Below are positions 8,911 through 17,672 of a stretch of 64,000 nucleotides of DNA, in pieces; positions within the stretch are counted from its first letter, which is position 1; each line of letters starts with the position of its first letter. The stretch spans positions 1,774,580-1,838,579 of the forward strand of contig NZ_KE150413.1 in NCBI RefSeq assembly GCF_000411255.1, in the 5' to 3' direction. Below the pieces are notes generated by a model. It was not told the DNA's origin, did no database searches, and saw only the letters and a list, made by a program, of their open reading frames with translations. The DNA comes from Paenibacillus sp. HGH0039. GTDB taxonomy: Bacteria > Bacillota > Bacilli > Paenibacillales > NBRC-103111. The translations under genes and the position numbers were made by a program.

Positions 8911-9083
8911 ACCGTAAGGCGGTATCTTCGGAACCGCACTTATACGGTTAACGCTTTAGACAATTGCATAAAGTACGTTTGTGTGTTTTCTGATTCTGCT
9001 CTGAGCCTGAAGGACCGAGACAGAAGGATCATACGATTCTTTGACTATGCGCCCTTTCAGTCTGTTTGCTGAAGGGTTTTTTT
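8911..9083 (+). promoter_or_regulatory. Structured leader upstream of panB, possible pan RNA motif with attenuator
   Basis: Two predicted hairpins (8911-8948, arms ACCGTA ... TACGGT with a GCGGT/ACCGC inner stem and unpaired A residues; and about 8990-9030, arms GATTCTG ... CAGAAGGATC) are followed by a terminator hairpin with a T run (9052-9083) that stops about 80 bases before panB. A -10-like TATACT at 8902-8907 lies just upstream. The pan motif (Rfam RF01749) precedes panB in many Firmicutes and consists of hairpins with bulged adenines, so this is a reasonable candidate, but I could not compare it with the covariance model. Confidence 0.45.
9052..9083 (+). terminator. Terminator in the panB leader (birA end or attenuator)
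   Basis: Arms CCCTTTCAG and CTGAAGGG are followed by seven T. It lies 180 bases after birA and before panB, so it either ends the birA transcript or acts as an attenuator for panBCD. Confidence 0.75.
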
Positions 9084-9163
9084 GATGCTTAGAACCCGGT
9101 CAAGGCTTAGACGGAAGCACGGTTTTATTTTTTCCACATTAAAAAAGAAAGCGTGGGATTGAC

Positions 9164-10024
9164 ATGGCGCAAGAGCGCAAACCGATGACGACTGTCAAGC
9201 TGCAAAAAATGAAAGCGAGCAAGGAACCGATTTCGATGGTGACGGCCTACGATTACTTGACGGCCAAATTGGCTGACGAAGCGGGAGTGGACATGATTCT
9301 GGTGGGAGATTCCCTGGGAAATGTTATTCAGGGTCATGAATCCACTCTGCCTGTCACGCTGGACGAAATGATTTATCACGCCAAAACGGTAACGCGTGCC
9401 GTAAAATCAGCCTTTGTCGTAACGGATCTGCCGTTTATGACGTATCACGGAAGCCTGGATACGACGCTTCAGAACGCGGGACGGATTATGCGTGAGGGGC
9501 TTTCCAAAGGGGTAAAGATGGAAGGCGGCGCGGAAATCGCCCATGCGGTTAAAGCGTTGACCCAGGCGGGGGTTCCCGTCGTAGGCCACCTCGGATTGAC
9601 GCCCCAGTCGGTTCACGTGCTGGGCGGTTACCGCGTACAGGGCAAAAATTCCGAGCAGGCCCGTAAACTGATGGAGGACGCCAAAGCGCTGGAAGAAGCG
9701 GGCGCAATCGCGATTGTACTGGAATTGGTAACGGAAGAACTGGCGGAATGGATCACAAGCAAACTGTCCATCCCGACGATCGGTATCGGCGCAGGAGCTT
9801 CCTGCGACGGCCAGGTTCTCGTTTTTCACGATATGTTAGGCTACGAGCCGGACGCTCCGGCCAAAAAATTCGTTAAAGCTTACGCGCAGGTCGGCCTTGC
9901 CATCCGCGATGGAATCGGGCAGTATGTGGCGGAAGTGAAGGGCCGCAAATTCCCGGCCGAGCAGCACAGCTTTAAAGGAGACAACGAAGTTCTCCAGTAT
10001 TTGTACGGAACAGCCGTGAAATAA
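9164..10024 (+). CDS. panB: 3-methyl-2-oxobutanoate hydroxymethyltransferase
   Basis: First committed step of pantothenate synthesis: transfers a hydroxymethyl group from methylene-tetrahydrofolate to ketoisovalerate, giving ketopantoate. The 286-residue TIM-barrel protein shows MVTAYDYLTAKLADEAG, the metal-binding LVGDSLGNV (about residues 46-54), VVGHLGLTPQSVH and the catalytic acidic strand IVLELV. The ATG at 9164 is preceded by AAAGAAAGCGTGGG. First gene of panB-panC-panD. Confidence 0.97.
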   Translation: MAQERKPMTTVKLQKMKASKEPISMVTAYDYLTAKLADEAGVDMILVGDSLGNVIQGHESTLPVTLDEMIYHAKTVTRAVKSAFVVTDLPFMTYHGSLDTTLQNAGRIMREGLSKGVKMEGGAEIAHAVKALTQAGVPVVGHLGLTPQSVHVLGGYRVQGKNSEQARKLMEDAKALEEAGAIAIVLELVTEELAEWITSKLSIPTIGIGAGASCDGQVLVFHDMLGYEPDAPAKKFVKAYAQVGLAIRDGIGQYVAEVKGRKFPAEQHSFKGDNEVLQYLYGTAVK

Positions 10025-10063
10025 ACGGTTATCCTACCTTTAGTCCTGAAGGAGAGAGAGACG

Positions 10064-10945
10064 TTGGAAGTTATTCAAAGCATAGCCTTGCTGCGCAGTA
10101 CACTGGAACAGAAAAAATCCGGGCTCGGGGCGGCCCTTAAAGCCCCGGTCGGTTTTGTCCCTACGATGGGGTATCTTCACGAAGGGCATTTGAGTCTGAT
10201 CAAAGCGGCCCGCGAAGCTAGCGAAATCGTCGTGCTCAGTATTTTCGTAAACCCGCTTCAGTTCGGTCCTACCGAAGATCTGGACCGTTACCCGCGGGAT
10301 ACGGAGCGGGACCTGAAGCTGGCGGAAGAAGCCGGCGTGGACATCGTTTTTCTGCCCCAGGTCGAAGAAATGTATCCGGGGCCGGTCAAAACGACCGTTT
10401 CCGTATCGGGCATCACTTCGGTACTCTGCGGCGCTTCACGTCCCGTGCATTTCGACGGGGTGACTACGGTCGTTGCCAAGCTGCTCAATATCGTTCAGCC
10501 CGATAAAGCTTTCTTCGGACTTAAGGATGCGCAGCAGGTTGCCGTCGTTTCTCAGATGGTGCAGGACCTGAATATGAACGTGGACATTGTGGCCTGCCCG
10601 ATTTTACGCGAGGAAGACGGACTTGCCATGAGTTCACGGAACGTATTCCTGAGTGAGGAAGAACGTCGACAGGCGCTTGTTCTGAGCCGTTCCCTGAAAG
10701 CTGCGGAAGCCTGGGTGCGGGAGCATGTTGCTTTCCGGGCGGAAGACCTCCGCGGGGCCGTAAAGGCCGTCATCGAAGAAGCTCCTCTCGCCGATATCGA
10801 TTACGTAGAGGTTTTGACGTACCCGAAGCTGGAGCGGCCGGAAGCGGTGGAAGCCGGTGTACCCGTACAGCTCATCGTCGCGCTGGCGGTCAAATTCGGC
10901 GCCACACGGCTTATCGACAATACTATTTTAACCCTGGGGAAGTGA
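10064..10945 (+). CDS. panC: Pantoate-beta-alanine ligase
   Basis: Joins pantoate and beta-alanine with ATP to give pantothenate. The 293-residue protein has the nucleotidyltransferase signature [14 protein letters not shown] (about residues 29-42, with HEGH) and the MSSRN motif equivalent to KMSKS. The TTG start follows AAGGAGAGAGAG with correct spacing. Between panB (39-base gap) and panD (4-base gap), clearly one operon. Confidence 0.97.
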   Translation: MEVIQSIALLRSTLEQKKSGLGAALKAPVGFVPTMGYLHEGHLSLIKAAREASEIVVLSIFVNPLQFGPTEDLDRYPRDTERDLKLAEEAGVDIVFLPQVEEMYPGPVKTTVSVSGITSVLCGASRPVHFDGVTTVVAKLLNIVQPDKAFFGLKDAQQVAVVSQMVQDLNMNVDIVACPILREEDGLAMSSRNVFLSEEERRQALVLSRSLKAAEAWVREHVAFRAEDLRGAVKAVIEEAPLADIDYVEVLTYPKLERPEAVEAGVPVQLIVALAVKFGATRLIDNTILTLGK

Positions 10946-10949
10946 TCGC

Positions 10950-11333
10950 ATGTTCAGAACAATGATGAAGGCCAAAATTCACCGTGCGACGGTGACCGAG
11001 GCGAATCTTAATTATATCGGAAGCATTACGATCGACGAGGATCTGCTGGATCAGGTCGATATGCTGCCGAACGAGAAGGTTCAGATCGTGAACAACAACA
11101 ATGGGGCCCGCCTGGAAACGTACATTATACCGGGTCCGCGCGGAACGGGAGTCATCTGCCTTAACGGTGCCGCGGCGCGGCTCGTGCAGACAGGCGACAC
11201 CGTGATCATCATTTCTTACGCGATGATGACGGAAGAAGAGGCGCGGCGCCATAAGCCGACTGTTGCCATCATGGGAGAAAACAATAAAGTGGCCCAACTG
11301 CTAAAAGAGGAAATGCATGCAACTGTACTGTAA
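10950..11333 (+). CDS. panD: Aspartate 1-decarboxylase
   Basis: Pyruvoyl enzyme that makes beta-alanine from aspartate for PanC. The 127-residue pro-protein has the self-cleavage site YIGSITID (Gly-Ser, about residues 24-25), so the mature alpha chain starts at that serine converted to pyruvoyl. The motif [20 protein letters not shown], then NGAAARL, is characteristic. Last gene of the pan operon. Confidence 0.97.
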   Translation: MFRTMMKAKIHRATVTEANLNYIGSITIDEDLLDQVDMLPNEKVQIVNNNNGARLETYIIPGPRGTGVICLNGAAARLVQTGDTVIIISYAMMTEEEARRHKPTVAIMGENNKVAQLLKEEMHATVL

Positions 11334-11423
11334 CGTCTGGCACCCTTAAAGAACTTGTATGAAAAGCCCTTCGGCAACGCAGAATGAGTGTACGACAGCA
11401 AAGCCGAAGGTGGGGGATGCACA

Positions 11424-12062
11424 GTGTTCAAACATTTGTTCGCCACGATGAATGAAGTGTTGGATGAAATTTTGCTTCAGTTGCCGAATGCAAAAGGTGC
11501 TTTAAAAGCGGAGCTTGAAGACGAGCTTGGGGCCCTGAAGGCCATTAGTGACGATTGTATCGAGCACTGGCTCCTCTTTGAGGAGAAGCTTGGAAAAACC
11601 CTGTCCGTCGGAAACGCGTCCGTCCCGTCCTCTTCAGCCTCAGCCTCCGATTCGAATCAGCAGCCGGACTTGCCGCAGTCTGCCGAAGAGGCTCAGCCTC
11701 ATCCGGCCGAGGGGAAGGAAGCGGTGGAGTTTATCCGCGGACAGGGGTTTTATATGCTGCTTATGTACGAGCAGGCGACCCGGGAATTCGAGGCTCTTCT
11801 CATGCGCGAGCCGGACTTTTTACTTGCGAGGGCTTATCTCGCCATGGGTTATCTGCGCCAGGGAGACAACGAGGAAGCCGCCCGGCACTTCACCCTTCTT
11901 CTGGCACTTACCGAAAATAAACAGATGAAAGCCATCTCTTACAACGCGATGGGCTGTATTCAATTTCAGAACCGGAATCTGGAACAGGCGCTTGAATATT
12001 TTAAAAAAGCCTACCATGCCGATCCGGACTGCCTGGAGCTTTTTTCCGCATCGAACGAATGA
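11424..12062 (+). CDS. Tetratricopeptide repeat protein
   Basis: A 212-residue soluble protein with an N-terminal helical section (about residues 1-65), a Ser/Pro/Glu-rich linker (SSSASASDSNQQPDLPQSA, about 71-90) and a C-terminal block of about three TPR units (MLLMYEQATREFEALLMREP, DNEEAARHFTLLLAL, NLEQALEYFKKAYHADPDC). GTG start after GGTGGGGG; an upstream ATG in frame has no good ribosome site. No enzyme domain. It stands between panD and dinG, and its partner is unknown. Confidence 0.78.
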   Translation: MFKHLFATMNEVLDEILLQLPNAKGALKAELEDELGALKAISDDCIEHWLLFEEKLGKTLSVGNASVPSSSASASDSNQQPDLPQSAEEAQPHPAEGKEAVEFIRGQGFYMLLMYEQATREFEALLMREPDFLLARAYLAMGYLRQGDNEEAARHFTLLLALTENKQMKAISYNAMGCIQFQNRNLEQALEYFKKAYHADPDCLELFSASNE

Positions 12063-12181
12063 AAAGAAATAAGAACGGATGATCTCCTTATTTGCGGAAT
12101 TGACAAACTAACTTCCCCTCTGGGCCTCTAAATGTGGTATGCTTAGGATAGAAGCTGGAGAAAGGAAGAAGGCTTGAACTT

Positions 12182-15055
12182 ATGAAATTTGCGGTGTTGG
12201 ATTTTGAAACGACTGGAACGGGCCCGGCGGACGATATTATCCAAGTCGGTCTCGTTATTATAGATGATATGGAAGTAACCGACAGGTATACTTCCCTGGT
12301 AAATCCGGGGATCAGTATACCTTCTTCGATTACGGAGCTTACGGGCATCACAGACGAGATGGTGGAGCATGCCCCTAAGGTCGACGATATTATGGCGGAG
12401 ATGTATCCGCTGCTTTTTGACTGTGTTCTCGTGGCCCATCATGCTTCGTTCGATCTCGGTTTTTTACAGCGGGCCCTGCGCAAAACGGGCTACCCCGATT
12501 TTACCGGGCGCGTCCTGGACACGATAGACATGCTGAGAATTGTGTTTCCTTCTCTTCCGACTTACCAGCTCGGCATGGTGGCTTCAGCCTTCGGCATCGA
12601 ACATGAGCGGCCCCATCAGGCCGACAGCGACGCGGACGTTACGGCGGAGATCTGGACGATGAGCCTGGACAGGCTTCTGTCCCTGCCTTTATTGACGGTT
12701 CAGCGGCTGGCTCAAATCCTGCCGGCCGAGACGAGCGACCTCGGCTGGTTTATGTCGGAAATCGCCCGGTTCAAGGAACAGCAAACCCCCTTGGACCAAT
12801 CGATTCACCAGTATTACCGCCAGTTCGCGCTGAACGTGCAAGATTGGGGGGAAGAAGACCCCGTACGCGACGAGAACGATGTGCTGGAACTGAGCGATTC
12901 TTTTGAAGACGTTTACGATCAGGTCAAAGAAGCGCTGAAAGCGAAGTTCGAGCATTTCGAAAGCCGCGAAGCCCAGGAAATCATGATTCATGAAATTGAG
13001 GAAGCCTTCCAGAACGACCGGCACCTCATGATCGAAGCCGGCACGGGCACGGGCAAATCGCTCGGCTATTTGATCCCGTCCCTCTATTACGGGATTAAGC
13101 ATGACGAGAAGGTGGTCGTGAGCACGCATACGATCAATCTGCAGGAGCAGCTGCGTGAACGGGATATTCCGCTTCTTCACGACATTTTTCCGGTGAATTT
13201 CAAAGCGTCGGTTCTCAAAGGCCGCAGCCACTACTTGTGCCTCCGCAAGTTCGAGAATCGCATTTCTATGCAGGAGTTCGATACGGGCAAGGAGGACGCC
13301 ATTACGGCCGCCCAGATGGTCGTCTGGCTGAGCCAGACGCAGACCGGCGACGAGGAGGAGCTGCATTTCGGGAACAAGGGGGCCGCTTTCTGGCATACCG
13401 TTTCCAGCGATGCGGAGTCGTGTCAGAACCGGCACTGCCCGTGGTTCAAAAAATGCTTTTATCACCGTGCGCGCCATGACGCCAACAATTCGGACGTTGT
13501 CATTACGAACCACTCGCTGCTGTTTACCGATATGAAGGCCGAGAACCGGGTGCTGCCGGCTTATAAGCATCTCGTTCTGGACGAGGCCCACCATTTCGAA
13601 GAAGTGGCAAGCAAGCATCTGGGCAAGGAGCTTCACTACTTGGGGCTGACGAATCAGCTTCTCTGGCTGTTCAAGGACAGCCGGAACGGGCAGCTGCCGG
13701 CGCTCCGCATGAAGCTTCAACGGTATGACGACGATTACCGGGCGGCTACATGGATGAACGGAATCGACAACCTGTTCCCGAAAACCTTGCTCATCAAGGA
13801 AGCTTGGGATTTACTCTGTGAAAAGTTTTACGAGCTGCTCCAGACGAATTCCGAACCCGGCCAAGTCGACCCCGGTTCCCTGGTGATGCGTCTGAAGAAA
13901 GATTCGCTGCCCCCGAACTGGAGCGATTTCACGGATCTCGAGGAAATTTTGGAACAGCATATTCAGGAAGTGTATAAATCCGTGGATTCGCTCGTGCAGG
14001 ATTTGAAAGAAGTCCAGGAAGAATACGATGTCCAGAGCTTCGTAACCGATCTCGGCGGCGTGGCGAAGGAACTGCAGGCAGCGAAGGAGACGCTCCGCTT
14101 CTTTATGAAGATGGCGGACGATAACTTCGTTTACTGGGTAGAAGCGGGGACGTACAACAAAAGCCGTTCGATCAACCTGATCTCCGTGCCGATGGACGTA
14201 AGTCCGCTTATCCGCGAACATTTCTTTGACAACAAAGAGAGCGTCATTCTCACTTCGGCCACCCTGTCGGTCAATAAATCGTTCCAGTATTCGGCGGATC
14301 AGCTGGGGTTGAAACTGCCGGCCGAAGAAGAGGAGAATCCGAAGCTGAAAACCGTCCAGCTTCCGTCACCGTTCCAGTACCGGCAGCAGGCTCTTGTCTG
14401 CATACCGCGGGACTTTCCGATGATCCGGGGCCGCAGCGGCGAAGAGGAATTCCTCAAAGCGCTCACGGAATCACTCTCCGAAGTGGCCGTGGCTACGCGA
14501 GGGAGGATGCTCGTGCTGTTCACTTCGAACCGGATGCTGAAGCTTGCCCACGCGGTTCTGAAGGAAAATCTCCGCCCGCACGGCATCCATGTGCTCGGTC
14601 AAGGGGTGGACACCGGCAACCGCAGCAAGCTGACCCGGCTCTTCCAAGAGCATAAAGCGTGCGTGCTGCTCGGCACGAGTTCATTCTGGGAAGGGGTGGA
14701 CATTCCCGGAGAAGCCTTGACCTGTCTGGCCATCGTACGGCTGCCTTTCCAGCCGCCAAATCATCCGCTGGTCGAAGCGAAGAGCGAAAACCTGAAAAAA
14801 CGGAATCAGAACCCGTTCATGAAGCTGTCGGTGCCTCAGGCCGTCATCCGATTCAAGCAGGGCTTCGGCCGGCTTGTACGCAGGGCTTCGGACAAAGGGA
14901 TTGTGCTGATTTACGATACGCGTGTCATCGAGACGCAGTACGGGAAGCACTTCCTCTACTCCCTGCCGGGACCGAAGATTGAGCATATGCCTGTAGAGCG
15001 CATCGTACCGAGAATTCAGGAATGGATGGGAGAGAACTCGCTTGAAGTCACTTAA
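12182..15055 (+). CDS. dinG: DinG helicase-like protein with N-terminal 3'-5' exonuclease domain
   Basis: A 957-residue fusion. Residues about 1-170 are a DnaQ-type DEDD exonuclease (FAVLDFETTGTGPADDIIQV; VAHHASFDLGFL; HQADSDADVT). Residues about 270-950 are an XPD/DinG-type superfamily 2 helicase with Walker A EAGTGTGKSLGYLIP, DEAH box LVLDEAHHFE and motif VI QGFGRLVRR. Cys353, Cys414, Cys419 and Cys425 have spacings of 5 and 6 between the last three, the spacing of the Fe-S cysteines of E. coli DinG. Some Firmicute DinG proteins lack this cluster, so this copy may be a true helicase. Its end overlaps rex by 14 bases. Confidence 0.93.
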   Translation: MKFAVLDFETTGTGPADDIIQVGLVIIDDMEVTDRYTSLVNPGISIPSSITELTGITDEMVEHAPKVDDIMAEMYPLLFDCVLVAHHASFDLGFLQRALRKTGYPDFTGRVLDTIDMLRIVFPSLPTYQLGMVASAFGIEHERPHQADSDADVTAEIWTMSLDRLLSLPLLTVQRLAQILPAETSDLGWFMSEIARFKEQQTPLDQSIHQYYRQFALNVQDWGEEDPVRDENDVLELSDSFEDVYDQVKEALKAKFEHFESREAQEIMIHEIEEAFQNDRHLMIEAGTGTGKSLGYLIPSLYYGIKHDEKVVVSTHTINLQEQLRERDIPLLHDIFPVNFKASVLKGRSHYLCLRKFENRISMQEFDTGKEDAITAAQMVVWLSQTQTGDEEELHFGNKGAAFWHTVSSDAESCQNRHCPWFKKCFYHRARHDANNSDVVITNHSLLFTDMKAENRVLPAYKHLVLDEAHHFEEVASKHLGKELHYLGLTNQLLWLFKDSRNGQLPALRMKLQRYDDDYRAATWMNGIDNLFPKTLLIKEAWDLLCEKFYELLQTNSEPGQVDPGSLVMRLKKDSLPPNWSDFTDLEEILEQHIQEVYKSVDSLVQDLKEVQEEYDVQSFVTDLGGVAKELQAAKETLRFFMKMADDNFVYWVEAGTYNKSRSINLISVPMDVSPLIREHFFDNKESVILTSATLSVNKSFQYSADQLGLKLPAEEEENPKLKTVQLPSPFQYRQQALVCIPRDFPMIRGRSGEEEFLKALTESLSEVAVATRGRMLVLFTSNRMLKLAHAVLKENLRPHGIHVLGQGVDTGNRSKLTRLFQEHKACVLLGTSSFWEGVDIPGEALTCLAIVRLPFQPPNHPLVEAKSENLKKRNQNPFMKLSVPQAVIRFKQGFGRLVRRASDKGIVLIYDTRVIETQYGKHFLYSLPGPKIEHMPVERIVPRIQEWMGENSLEVT

Positions 15056-15665
15056 AATATCTGAGGCGGTCGTCAAACGGCTGCCGATCTATCTGCGTTT
15101 TCTTAATGAACTGTCGAAGAAAAACGTATTAACGGTTTCGTCCCAGGATCTGGGGCAGAAGCTGAATCTTAACCCGGCCCAAATCCGCAAAGATTTGGCT
15201 TACTTCGGTGAATTCGGAAAGAAGGGGATCGGCTACGATGTGACCTATCTTATCGAGAAGATCCGGCAGATTCTGAAGCTTGACCGCCAAATACCGGTTG
15301 CCCTCGTGGGAGCCGGTAACCTGGGACGGGCGCTGTGCAACTATAACATCTACTTGCGGGATCAGATGAAAATAACGGCGATTTTCGATTCGTCGCCGGA
15401 CAAGATCGGCCAGGTCATCAATAACATGAGCGTTCTGCCCATGGAGCATCTGGCCGATGTTATCCGGGATTCCAGCATTCGAATCGGCATCATAACCGTA
15501 CCGGCGCCGGAAGCGCAGAATGTCGCCAACCAATTCGTAAAGGCGGGTATCGAAGCGATTCTGAACTTCGCCCCGTCCATTCTGAAAGTACCCGAGGAAA
15601 TCCGCGTACATCATGCGGACTTTACGGCAGAGCTCCAGAGCCTGGCCTATTACCTTCCTGAATAA
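15042..15665 (+). CDS. rex: Redox-sensing transcriptional repressor Rex
   Basis: Represses fermentative and respiratory genes until a rising NADH/NAD+ ratio releases it from DNA. The 207-residue protein has a winged helix domain (residues about 1-80, with LNLNPAQIRKDLAYFGEFGK and GIGYDV) and a Rossmann domain beginning VALVGAGNLGRAL (about 87-99). The TTG start lies inside the end of dinG; alignment of the KRLPIYLRFL segment with known Rex proteins supports it. No Rex-type site (TTGTGA-N6-TCACAA-like) was seen near its own gene. Confidence 0.95.
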   Translation: MKSLKISEAVVKRLPIYLRFLNELSKKNVLTVSSQDLGQKLNLNPAQIRKDLAYFGEFGKKGIGYDVTYLIEKIRQILKLDRQIPVALVGAGNLGRALCNYNIYLRDQMKITAIFDSSPDKIGQVINNMSVLPMEHLADVIRDSSIRIGIITVPAPEAQNVANQFVKAGIEAILNFAPSILKVPEEIRVHHADFTAELQSLAYYLPE

Positions 15666-15695
15666 ACAAGTGAGGGTTTTGGTCTTGAAAACCAG

Positions 15696-15737
15696 AAAAA
15701 CCGCTATATGGGCCGTTTAGGCCGTATGGCGGTTTTT
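15696..15737. terminator. Terminator between rex and pit (both directions)
   Basis: Arms AAAAACCGC ... GCGGTTTTTT enclose an inner GGCC pair. It is placed between two convergent genes, so it can serve both. Confidence 0.85.
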
Positions 15738-15765
15738 TAATGGAACTCGCTATTTAATTTACCTG

Positions 15766-16779
15766 TTAGACGAAGAACTTAAACAACACGGTGTACAGCA
15801 CATAAGACAGAATGATGCTGATCGGAATCGTAATGATCCAAGTGATGATCATGCGTGTTACGGTACCCCATTTCACCTCATGAAACCGGAGTACGGAACC
15901 CGAACCGATGATCGCGGAGGAAATCACGTGAGTGGTCGAAAGTGGCATCCCCATATGCGTAGAAGTCTGAATGACGATGGAAGATGTCAAATCCGAGGCG
16001 AACCCGTTGATCGGCTCGATTTTGATCAAGTTTTTGGAGATCGTTTTAATGATTTTCCATCCCCCGATCGAAGTACCGAGGCCCATTGCGGTCGCAGCCG
16101 CGATTTTCACCCACAACGGCACGTCCATGGTTGTCTGGGCTCCGGCAGCGACGAGTCCGAATACGATAATCCCCATCGCTTTCTGAGCGTCATTTCCCCC
16201 ATGGGAGAAGGACAGCAGCCAGGCGGACAGGATCTGGAAGAACTTGAATACGCGGTTCAGCTTCGAACGGGATTTGTTGCCCGTCAGGATGACCAGGTAT
16301 TTGATGATCGTCATGATGATGTAACCGGCCACGAATGCGACAATCGGCGAAAGTACCAGAATCAGCACGATCTTGCCGAGACCGCCCCATTTGACGAAGT
16401 CGGCTCCCGCCCCGGCCAGCACGGCTCCGACAATGGATCCGATGAGCGTATGGGAGGAAGAGGAAGGAATGGCATAATACCAGGTTGCCAGATTCCAGAT
16501 AATGGCGGAAAGAAGGGCCGCGATAACGATAAATTCGCCGTGGTTGATCTTGGACGGGTCCGCGATCCCGCTGCCGATCGTCTTGGCTACCTCCGAAGAA
16601 TACAGGGCGCCGACGAAATTCAGACAGGCGGCGGATATAATGGCCACTTTCGGACTCATCGCACGCGTAGAGATCGAAGTCGCTACCGCGTTCGCCGTAT
16701 CATGGAAACCGTTAATAAAGTCAAAGGCAAGGGCGAGAAATACGATCGCAATCAAGGTAATAAGAACTGTTGTCGTCAT
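15766..16779 (-). CDS. Low-affinity inorganic phosphate transporter, Pit family
   Basis: A 337-residue membrane protein with about ten hydrophobic segments and the two PHO4 signature repeats: FDFINGFHDTANAVATSIST (about residues 20-39) and FSHGGNDAQKAMGIIVFGL (about 196-214). Pit proteins move phosphate, usually as a metal-phosphate complex, with protons. It lies 23 bases downstream of a DUF47 gene on the same strand, the usual pairing. Normal family length. Confidence 0.94.
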   Translation of the reverse strand: MTTTVLITLIAIVFLALAFDFINGFHDTANAVATSISTRAMSPKVAIISAACLNFVGALYSSEVAKTIGSGIADPSKINHGEFIVIAALLSAIIWNLATWYYAIPSSSSHTLIGSIVGAVLAGAGADFVKWGGLGKIVLILVLSPIVAFVAGYIIMTIIKYLVILTGNKSRSKLNRVFKFFQILSAWLLSFSHGGNDAQKAMGIIVFGLVAAGAQTTMDVPLWVKIAAATAMGLGTSIGGWKIIKTISKNLIKIEPINGFASDLTSSIVIQTSTHMGMPLSTTHVISSAIIGSGSVLRFHEVKWGTVTRMIITWIITIPISIILSYVLYTVLFKFFV

Positions 16780-16802
16780 GAAATCCTCCTAAACTGCTGG
16801 GC

Positions 16803-17432
16803 CTACGAGTAGCGCAGCACGACGCTTTCCAAGATGTTGGCAACGTCTTCACATGCATCGGTGGTCTGTTCGAGACGTTCATAAAGTTCTTTGAGCTTGA
16901 AATCTTCGTAAGGATCGCGTTTGGTGATAAAAATTTCACGGATGCCTTCGCGCATCAGGCGGTCGGCTTCGTTTTCAAGCGCATTGATTTCAACCGTATG
17001 TTGAGGAATCTGCATGTACTTCTTTTTGGAAAGAAGCTTGAAGGCATCGAGCATATGTTGGCAGCTGGACACGATCACGGCGGAGAATTCCTGCATAACC
17101 TTGTCCGTCTGGCTGATGTTGAGATAGTCAAAACGTGCTGCTGTCGCTTCAATGCCGTCCAGTACGTCGTCGAGCTTGGAAGCCAGCTCCATAATATCTT
17201 CACGGTCGAGCGGAGTGATAAAGACTTTGTTCAGCTCTTTAAAGATTTCGTGGGTGATCTGATCGCCTTTGCTCTCGATGTCTTTGATCATCTGGAAAAA
17301 GTTTTCCGGAATTTTATCTCCCATCATCGCGTTTCTGAACATCTGGGATGCATGGAGTGTGTTTTCTGCCGCCCGTATGAGCAGGTTTAAAAAATCGACG
17401 TCTCCTCTTTTACTGCTAAAAAGCGATGCCAT
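16803..17432 (-). CDS. DUF47 / PhoU-like accessory protein of Pit transporter
   Basis: A 209-residue all-helical soluble protein of the Pit-accessory family, with internal PhoU-like helical bundles and acidic metal-binding clusters (IESKGDQITHEIFKELNKVF; NALENEADRLMREGI; TDACEDVANILE). It is thought to modulate the neighbouring Pit transporter. ATG after AGGAGGAA. It is the promoter-proximal gene of the two. Confidence 0.92.
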   Translation of the reverse strand: MASLFSSKRGDVDFLNLLIRAAENTLHASQMFRNAMMGDKIPENFFQMIKDIESKGDQITHEIFKELNKVFITPLDREDIMELASKLDDVLDGIEATAARFDYLNISQTDKVMQEFSAVIVSSCQHMLDAFKLLSKKKYMQIPQHTVEINALENEADRLMREGIREIFITKRDPYEDFKLKELYERLEQTTDACEDVANILESVVLRYS

Positions 17433-17672
17433 TACGGTTCCTCCTAGTGATTCGATTGTAAAGATTCCGTGAAGTTAAGTTTAATGTATGTAGAATTTTG
17501 TAGCTTAAACTCACAAACTTAAAAATATCATAACATTTCCCCAGAAAGCAATCACTGGTTGAGCGTTTTTTCAATTGTTTGCTCGGCTTGATTTTAAACA
17601 AGTGACGTTGTACATTGAAAAGATAAGAATAACTGCCGATTTCGGCACTTTATACGGAATGAGGGCTATCGG

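Noticed and set aside
8887-9090. 6S RNA between birA and panB
   Set aside because: The region ends in a terminator like a small RNA, but lacks the long hairpin with a large central bubble and with paired ends.
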